From NCBI GenBank assembly GCA_010031845.1, contig RGYX01000015.1, positions 1-11,531 of the forward strand: a stretch of DNA of 11,531 nt, written 5' to 3'. A program made the translations under genes and the position numbers. The stretch comes from Verrucomicrobiota bacterium (GTDB lineage: Bacteria > Verrucomicrobiota > Verrucomicrobiia > Methylacidiphilales > Verrucolacustridaceae). Shown one piece after another: positions 6,575-11,531 of the stretch. The notes below the pieces were generated by a model. The model was not told the origin of the DNA. It saw only the letters and a program-made list of their open reading frames with translations, and ran no database searches. Each line of letters opens with the position of its first letter. Within the stretch, counting starts at the first letter, position 1.

Positions 6575-7789
6575 GGAGGTCGTCCGTCAATTGTCCCTGG
6601 CTGGCCACCGCGCCGTTTACGCCGGGGGCTGCGTTCGGGATGCGCTTCTGAACCGGCCCTATCCGGATGTGGATATCGCCACCTCCGCGACGCGCAAGGG
6701 GATCAAGTCTTTGAAATCGCCACGTTCCGGGTCGACGGCCCCTATCTCGATGGCCGTCGCCCATCCTCGGTCACCTTCACCACGGCCGAGGAAGATGCCA
6801 AGCGCCGCGACTTCACGATCAACGGCATGTTCTTTGACCCCCTGAAAAACGAAGTTCTCGATTATGTGGGAGGAAAGTCCGACCTCGCCGCCCAAACCAT
6901 CCGGGCCATTGGGGATCCCGCCACCCGATTCACCGAGGATCGACTCCGCCTTTTCCGTGCCGTTCGTTTTGCCGTTCAACTGGGCTTTCAAATAGAGCCC
7001 CATACCTGGGAGGCCATCACCCGCCTCGCACCGGAATCCAAAAGCCTCGCCCCGGAACGCGTTCGGGATGAGTTGGTAAAAATTTTCACGAGCCCCGATC
7101 CCGCCCGCGGAATGGATCTGCTCCACGACTCCGGACTGATCGCCGCCTGGCTCCCCGAGCTCCTGGAAATGCGCGGCTGCGCCCAATCCCCGGAGCACCA
7201 TCCCGAAGGCGATGTCTGGATTCATACCCGGCTGTTGCTCACCCATCTGAAGCACCCGTCTCCCGTCTTGGCCTTTTCCGCCCTGTTGCACGATGTCGGA
7301 AAACCCCGCACCTCCCGGACCGAACCCTCCGGTCGCATCCGTTTCTTCGGACACGAGGGAGTGGGAGCCCGCATGGCCGAGGAGATCCTGCGGCGCCTCC
7401 GCTTCTCCAACGACGACATCACGGCGATCAGCGCCTGTATTGCCAACCACATGGCGTTCAAAGACGCGCCGCAGATGCGCGTCAGCACCCTGAAACGACT
7501 TTTGGCCCGACCCACCTTTTCAGAGGAACTCGAACTCCACCGCATCGACTGCTCCTCCAGCCATGGAGAACTGGACATTCACCGCTTTCTGGTCGCCAAA
7601 CAGTCGGAATTTTCCCAGGAGGAAATCAAACCCAAACCGCTCGTCACCGGCCACGACCTGCAGGGGATCGGGATCCCTTCCGGACCCAAAATGGGCAAAA
7701 TTCTCCACCAGTTGATGGACGAACAACTGGAGGGAAAGTTTCTCGACCGGGACAAGGCGCTCGCCCGGGCCCGGGAACTCGCCGGATAG
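6552..7789 (+). pseudogene. cca: CCA tRNA nucleotidyltransferase / poly(A) polymerase family, broken by an internal deletion
   Basis: The ATG at 6552 starts a clear nucleotidyltransferase head: MIRHIAAEEVV, GGCVRDALL and PYPDVDIATSAT, which holds the catalytic D-x-D. Right after SAT (6684-6692) the frame becomes meaningless. The family sequence resumes at about 6695 in another frame as QGDQVFEIATFRVDG, followed by AKRRDFTINGMFFDP, EDRLRLFRAVRFAVQLGF and a C-terminal HD domain (ALLHDVGKPRTS; NHMAF). In relatives, SAT and EVATFR are separated by about 25 more residues (RxFPRT...FGVV-like). The data fit a deletion of roughly 70-76 bases, of length 1 modulo 3, which removes part of the palm and the flexible loop. 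As read, no active enzyme is made; an internal ATG at 6827 would give only the C-terminal two thirds. A sequencing or assembly error is possible. Confidence 0.82.
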
Positions 7790-7792
7790 AAA

Positions 7793-9616
7793 TCAGGCGT
7801 AAGCCACAAAGGCTTCGTAGACTTCGTTGGGAATGTCCAGGAGCTTGTAGTCGGCGGAAGAGACGAAAATCAACTGCTGCTTCCCCTTGCCCAACTGGTT
7901 GCCGGCGGAATCAAAGATCGCATGCTCCAGCGTGACAAACTTCCGGTTGTATTCCCCTACCTTGATTTTCACGCTGACCCGCTCGAATTCCCGCGTCTCC
8001 CGCATGAACTTGTGCTCAAACGAGCGAGTTAAAATATAATACGGGGTGGTCTTTAGATTGAATTTTGGCAGACAACGGTTGAAAAACAGTTCGCGCGTTT
8101 TCCCCACCCACATGGCGTACATGCCGAAGTAGACGTTCCCCACGGAATTCGTGTCGGCATAGGTGGCCACGAAAGTGTGGACGAACCACTTCCCCTCGAA
8201 ATGACCGAACAAATCGGTCGTCACTTCCACTCCGCCCTTGGGGAAAGGCACCACCCGACCCGGCTCGATCCCCTCCTCCTTCTCCTCCTGCATCACAAGT
8301 TCCCCGCGGGGACCGCCGGCTGTTTTTTCCAGTTCCTCGACGCCGCCCACAAATTCATGCGCCGCGCCCGGCTTCAAAAGCATCCAGATGACATAGCCCA
8401 CCGGCAAAACCGACCCCACCATCATTCCCCAGGGATTGGACAGGAAGTAACCGTAGGCAAAAATAACCACCGCCACGCTGCCCACACAAAACATCTTCAC
8501 CTGGGGAAGGGCGTTCCCTTGCCCGGTGTGAAAAGCCCGCACCAAAGCCAAAGCCGCATACCCCACAAAAAAGGTCGCGTAGAAAATCATGAAATATTCC
8601 AACTCCAGCTTCAGCCACACCGCCGCCACGGTGAAGAAGCCCGTGAAAATCAGCGTTGGCAAGGGGGATCCAAGCAGGGCCTCGGGCAGAAGACTCAGGG
8701 GGAACGATCGGCTCGCTCCACCGGACTTGCTCAAATACCACCGCAGGGAGACATATCCGCTGTCGAGCGTGGTCAGCGTCATGATGAACAAAGTCACCAT
8801 ATAAGCGCCAAAAGCCCAGGGATGGGCGGCGGCCACCGCCCACAGGAACCGGGTGATGCCGTCCTCCCCGTAACTTAGGCCGTCGATTCCCGGGCGCATC
8901 GGCACCATCCCGTTTTGGCCGGCCACCCACAGGGCCAGACTTCCGTGGGCCAAAAGCAGGAGAAAAAACAAACTTCCGCCAAATCCATAACTCAGGAGGG
9001 GCGATTTTCCCTCCCTCTGGATCTGAATGGCTCTCTGCCACTGTTGCAGGTCAAGCCATGGGCCCAAAATCAACCCGACGCAGATCGGCACCGCATAGCC
9101 CCAGAAATTCAAGCCCATGAAAGGATTGGCCCCGGTCATCATCGGCTGGCCGCTGCCGATGTCGGGCAACTGGACCCACAGCACCACGATCGCCGCCAAG
9201 GCAATCAATCCGAGCACCCCGTGGCTGAACTTGATCCGGCGGATGTCAAACTCCTCTCCAAAAAGGGTGGCCGCGGCCAAAATGACCAACACCGTGAGGA
9301 GAAGATAAAGGCCCGAGGGCTCCAACCCCAGGGGCTGCCAAGCGTAGCGGACGAGCGCAAAAAGGGTCAGGGTGATGGCCAGAATCTGGTAGAGAAAAAA
9401 GACCAAACGGTAGGGCCGGGACCAGTTGGCAAAGAAAGAACCCAAGGCATCCGGCCCGTTGCCTCCCCGCTTGGCAATCACCTGGGTTAACGCCCCGAAG
9501 AGCATCAAGCCCAGGGCGTTGGGGATGGCGAAGGCCAGCAGACCAAACAGCCCGTATAAGAGCCCCAGCCCCCACATCCAGGACAAGGCAACGGAATTTC
9601 CCCAAAGAAAGTTCAT
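7793..9616 (-). CDS. SSS/SLC5-like membrane transporter fused to a hotdog thioesterase domain
   Basis: One 607-residue frame holds two domains. Residues 13-416 contain about eleven hydrophobic segments. Sodium:solute symporter-like traits include GPWLDLQQWQRAIQI (about 185-199) and TLTTLDSGYVSLRWYLSK (280-297), which resembles the S-T-x-D-S segment of SSS transporters. A hydrophilic linker (about 417-465, EEKEEG-rich) leads to a 4HBT/FadM-like hotdog domain (about 470-600). Its motif is TYADTNSVGNVYFGMY (485-500), with D488 as the likely catalytic Asp, and a later strand reads KFVTLEHAIFDSAGNQLGKG. The thioesterase should face the cytoplasm if the C-terminus does. ATG 9616 is preferred over TTG 9619; an AGGA lies about ten bases upstream. 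The gene is convergent with the CCA locus, with a 3-base gap. The transporter family call is less sure than the thioesterase call. Confidence 0.78.
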   Translation of the reverse strand: MNFLWGNSVALSWMWGLGLLYGLFGLLAFAIPNALGLMLFGALTQVIAKRGGNGPDALGSFFANWSRPYRLVFFLYQILAITLTLFALVRYAWQPLGLEPSGLYLLLTVLVILAAATLFGEEFDIRRIKFSHGVLGLIALAAIVVLWVQLPDIGSGQPMMTGANPFMGLNFWGYAVPICVGLILGPWLDLQQWQRAIQIQREGKSPLLSYGFGGSLFFLLLLAHGSLALWVAGQNGMVPMRPGIDGLSYGEDGITRFLWAVAAAHPWAFGAYMVTLFIMTLTTLDSGYVSLRWYLSKSGGASRSFPLSLLPEALLGSPLPTLIFTGFFTVAAVWLKLELEYFMIFYATFFVGYAALALVRAFHTGQGNALPQVKMFCVGSVAVVIFAYGYFLSNPWGMMVGSVLPVGYVIWMLLKPGAAHEFVGGVEELEKTAGGPRGELVMQEEKEEGIEPGRVVPFPKGGVEVTTDLFGHFEGKWFVHTFVATYADTNSVGNVYFGMYAMWVGKTRELFFNRCLPKFNLKTTPYYILTRSFEHKFMRETREFERVSVKIKVGEYNRKFVTLEHAIFDSAGNQLGKGKQQLIFVSSADYKLLDIPNEVYEAFVAYA

Positions 9617-9762
9617 CAATCCAAAATCCTATCTACTCAGAATCCCGCATCAAGCCTCGGCGAAACGATCACCGATACATGATTTCGAAAATATCTAAAC
9701 GTTATCCTAAAGGTAAGTGATCAGTTCCTAGATCCCGTCTTCCATCTTTCATATCCTAAACC
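9617..9762. other. Non-coding spacer upstream of the fusion gene
   Basis: This is the upstream half of the 311-base gap between the fusion gene and tRNA-Gly. It is more AT-rich than the genes and is the expected place for the fusion-gene promoter. On the minus strand it contains TTTAGGATAAC and TTTAGATATTTT, which are -10-like, but no matching -35 at standard spacing. I see no ORF or hairpin with a T-run here. Confidence 0.35.
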
Positions 9763-9832
9763 GAGCGGGCGAAGGGATTGCACCCCGCAAGACCTTCCCC
9801 GTGCCAACCAAATTACGCCTCTGGCAGGTTAG
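9763..9832 (-). repeat. Decayed tRNA-Gly-like remnant (copy A)
   Basis: Plus bases 9763-9779 (GAGCGGGCGAAGGGATT) are identical to the acceptor/T-arm end of the intact tRNA-Gly at 9927-9943. On the minus strand this copy ends in GGGTGCAATCCC then TTCGCCCGCTC. It is preceded by GGCGTAATTTGGTTGGCAC, which resembles the 5' and D-arm region of the tRNA (GGCGTAACTCAGTTGGTAG). No recognisable anticodon arm lies between the two parts, and the T-loop is one base short, so it is not a working tRNA. It looks like a damaged duplicate or an integration scar. The left boundary is approximate. Confidence 0.55.
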
Positions 9833-9838
9833 ATTTCT

Positions 9839-9880
9839 CCCGCTCTCGCTTCGCTGGAGCGGGCAAAGGGATTGGTCCCC
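9839..9880 (-). repeat. tRNA-Gly 3'-end remnant (copy B) with flanking inverted repeat
   Basis: Plus bases 9857-9873 (GAGCGGGCAAAGGGATT) match the tRNA-Gly 3' end with one mismatch and are followed by GGTCCCC, an altered T-arm. Copies A and B resemble each other more than either resembles the intact tRNA: both have GGGGxxCAATCCC on the minus strand. The block CCCGCTC (9839-9845) upstream is the inverse of GAGCGGG (9857-9863), giving a 7-bp stem with an 11-base loop. Only the T-arm and acceptor strand are preserved, so this is a fragment. Confidence 0.5.
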
Positions 9881-9927
9881 AAAATATACCCTGACCCATC
9901 CTTTTCTACCCTCCGGATGGATGGCGG

Positions 9928-10000
<73 letters not shown>

Positions 10001-10057
10001 GATGCAAAAGAAATGATCTCCCCACCCGGAGGCTGGTGCAACCCTTTTTCCACCCCC

Positions 10058-10840
10058 TCAAACCCGAATTTCGTGCCTCTCCCCCACCTCATCGGCACAC
10101 GTTTCATGCACCCGCACCCCTTTTCTGCCCGCCCTCTGCAGGGCCTCCTCGATCGCCTTCCTCGCCAACTCCGGCCGGTTGCAATCTTCGCTGATATGAC
10201 CCAGAAAAAGGTCCCGGAGTTCGGGCCCCGCAACCTCCTCCACCAATTTGGCGGCCGCCCCGTTCGATAAATGCCCGTGGCGCGCCGAAATCCTCTGCTT
10301 CACGGACCAAGGCCTTCTCTCCTCTTCCCGCAACATCGCCTCATCGTAGTTGGCCTCCAGGATCAGCGCGGTGCATCCCTTCAACCGCTCCACCACCAGC
10401 CGCGTTACATACCCCAAATCGGAAACCAAACCGATTCGAACCGGCCCCGCGTGGATCTTCATGCCGATCGGTTCGGCCGCATCATGCGGCACGGGGAAGG
10501 TTTCGACCAGAAATCCCCCGATCTCCACCTTCGCCCCCGCTTCAAAAGCCCGCCACTCCGCCGTGGCCAGTTGCGGCTCCAAGGCATCTTTTGTCCCATG
10601 GGAGGCATACACCGGGCATCGCCTTTTTTTCAGGAAGGTTTTCAGCCCCCCCGAGTGATCCCCGTGCTCATGCGTCAAAATCACGCCTAACAGCTCCGCC
10701 GCGTCCGCCCCCACCTGCGCCATGCGGGACTCCAGTTGCTTCGCGCTCAACCCGGCATCCACCAAAATGGCCCGCCCTCCATGCTCGAGATGCAGGGAAT
10801 TTCCCCGACTACCGCTTCCCAGCACCGTGAGAGTGACCAT
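10058..10840 (-). CDS. Metallo-beta-lactamase-fold hydrolase, YycJ/WalJ-like
   Basis: This 260-residue protein has the MBL-fold metal site: THEHGDH (56-62), an early strand VDAGLSAKQLESR (27-39), SDLG (140-143) with the bridging Asp141, RHGHLSN (187-193) and LGHISEDCN (214-222). The opening VTLTVLGSGSRGNS is the hallmark of the YycJ/WalJ group (COG1235). These are cytoplasmic phosphodiesterase/exonuclease-like enzymes, linked in Firmicutes to DNA repair and cell-wall control. I chose the ATG at 10840 over the one at 10846 because AGGTGA lies seven bases before it. The gene is divergent from rpoN, with nearly no space between start codons. It is not expected to be an antibiotic beta-lactamase. 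Confidence 0.9.
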   Translation of the reverse strand: MVTLTVLGSGSRGNSLHLEHGGRAILVDAGLSAKQLESRMAQVGADAAELLGVILTHEHGDHSGGLKTFLKKRRCPVYASHGTKDALEPQLATAEWRAFEAGAKVEIGGFLVETFPVPHDAAEPIGMKIHAGPVRIGLVSDLGYVTRLVVERLKGCTALILEANYDEAMLREEERRPWSVKQRISARHGHLSNGAAAKLVEEVAGPELRDLFLGHISEDCNRPELARKAIEEALQRAGRKGVRVHETCADEVGERHEIRV

Positions 10841-10847
10841 GGCCATG
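10838..10847. other. Palindrome CATGGCCATG at the divergent start codons
   Basis: This perfect 10-base palindrome supplies ATG codons on both strands: minus ATGs at 10846 and 10840 for the WalJ-like gene, and plus ATGs at 10839 and 10845. The plus ATGs are in frame with rpoN (MAMSPFAFFQALPNPK then MQTMSLSLQ). A regulatory role is not shown; it may be chance, since CATGG around starts is common. Confidence 0.4.
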
Positions 10848-10886
10848 TCACCTTTTGCCTTTTTTCAAGCGCTTCCCAATCCCAAA

Positions 10887-11531
10887 ATGCAGACCATGTC
10901 CCTTTCCCTGCAGCCCTCCCTTCGCCAGACGACTTCGATCTCCCCTCAGATCCAGCAGTCGCTGCAACTCCTGCAGACTCCCGCCTTGGAACTACAGAAT
11001 CTCCTGCAAACGGAACTCCAAACCAATCCTGTCCTGGAGGAAGAAATGCCCCCGCTGGAATCCGCCGAGCCGGGGGAGACTCCGGAAACCGGGGAGGATT
11101 CCGATTCCTACCCACCGGATTCCGACTGGCCCACCTCATCCGCCCGCCCCAACCAACCCCGACTCGACCCCCGCCAAGCCCTTCTTGAGTCCAAGGTTCT
11201 TCCCGAGTCCCTGACCGATCATCTCCACGCGCAACTCTCCCTGACCTCTGCCTCCCACGAAGTCCGCGCCGGGGCGGAGGAAATTATCGGTAACCTCGAT
11301 GAGGACGGTTTTCTGCGGAGTGAACTCCCGGAAATTGCCGTCGCCGCAAAAATTTCTCTCCCGACCGCCGGGGACTCCCTGGCCTTGGTTCAATCCTTCC
11401 ACCCTGCCGGCGTCGCCGCACGCAATCTTTCCGAAGCCCTGCTGCTTCAGTTGGCGGCCCGCGGTCAGGAGGAAAGCCTGGAAGCCCGGATCGTTCGCGA
11501 CCATCTTGACCTGCTCGGTCGTCGAAAATTC
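10887..11531 (+). CDS. rpoN: RNA polymerase sigma-54 factor RpoN, N-terminal 215 residues (runs off the right edge)
   Basis: The frame stays open from 10887 to the last base. Residues 1-50 are the Gln/Leu-rich activator-interacting Region I: SLQPSLRQTTSISPQIQQSL, then QLLQTPALELQNLLQTEL and NPVLEEE. An acidic, Pro/Ser-rich Region II follows (about 54-90). The core-binding domain then begins, with the classic IIGNLDEDGFL and VQSFHPAGVAARNLSEALLLQL (written in parts: VQSFHPAGVAARNL, SEALLLQL). RpoN directs RNA polymerase to -24/-12 promoters and needs AAA+ activators. The start is uncertain: ATGs at 10887, 10896 and upstream at 10839/10845 share the frame, none with a Shine-Dalgarno. I chose 10887 because family members begin just before the Q-rich helix. 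The DNA-binding HTH and RpoN box lie outside the window. Confidence 0.93.
   Translation, partial: MQTMSLSLQPSLRQTTSISPQIQQSLQLLQTPALELQNLLQTELQTNPVLEEEMPPLESAEPGETPETGEDSDSYPPDSDWPTSSARPNQPRLDPRQALLESKVLPESLTDHLHAQLSLTSASHEVRAGAEEIIGNLDEDGFLRSELPEIAVAAKISLPTAGDSLALVQSFHPAGVAARNLSEALLLQLAARGQEESLEARIVRDHLDLLGRRKF

Noticed and set aside
7787-7795. A shared bidirectional terminator between the convergent genes
   Set aside because: Only three bases separate the two stop codons and no hairpin with a T-run is visible around them.
10058-10840. Assignment as an antibiotic-resistance metallo-beta-lactamase
   Set aside because: No signal peptide is present, and the LGSGSRGNS opening and LGHISEDCN motif match the cytoplasmic YycJ/WalJ group.

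Overview
The window is a gene-dense stretch of a GC-rich bacterial chromosome. RpoN, a YycJ/WalJ-type hydrolase, an acylphosphatase, a CCA-adding enzyme and a tRNA-Gly(GCC) lacking an encoded CCA point to a bacterium. The style (ABC-2 exporter followed by an anchored TPR protein, HNH-type repeats, a flippase-like protein, a secreted beta-rich protein) suggests Verrucomicrobiota or a relative in the PVC group. That placement is inference from gene content only.

Layout, left to right. (1) 1-1031, minus strand: the start of a signal-peptide protein that leaves the window, preceded by a protein made of four tandem homing-endonuclease-associated (HNH) repeats whose 3' end is unresolved. (2) 4584-1121, minus strand: a tight five-gene unit of acylphosphatase, ABC ATPase, ABC-2 permease, membrane-anchored TPR protein and calcineurin-like phosphoesterase. 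Three of its four junctions are 4-bp start/stop overlaps and the fourth is a 5-bp gap. (3) 4659-7789, plus strand, divergent from unit 2: a xylose-isomerase-like TIM-barrel protein, a flippase-like (UPF0104) membrane protein and a CCA tRNA nucleotidyltransferase. The reading frames overlap, and the last gene is broken by a frame-changing internal deletion. (4) 9616-7793, minus strand, convergent with unit 3: one long protein with an SSS/SLC5-like multipass transporter at the N-terminus and a hotdog thioesterase at the C-terminus. (5) 9617-10000: a non-coding stretch with two decayed copies of the 3' end of tRNA-Gly beside the intact tRNA-Gly gene. (6) 10840-10058 minus and 10887-11531 plus: a YycJ/WalJ-like metallo-beta-lactamase-fold hydrolase, divergent from rpoN (sigma-54), which runs off the right edge.

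The most unusual items are the transporter-thioesterase fusion, the deleted CCA enzyme beside a tRNA that needs CCA addition, the stand-alone four-repeat HNH-repeat protein, and the tandem tRNA-Gly 3'-end remnants. I found no CRISPR array, transposase, integrase or obvious multi-gene defence system.
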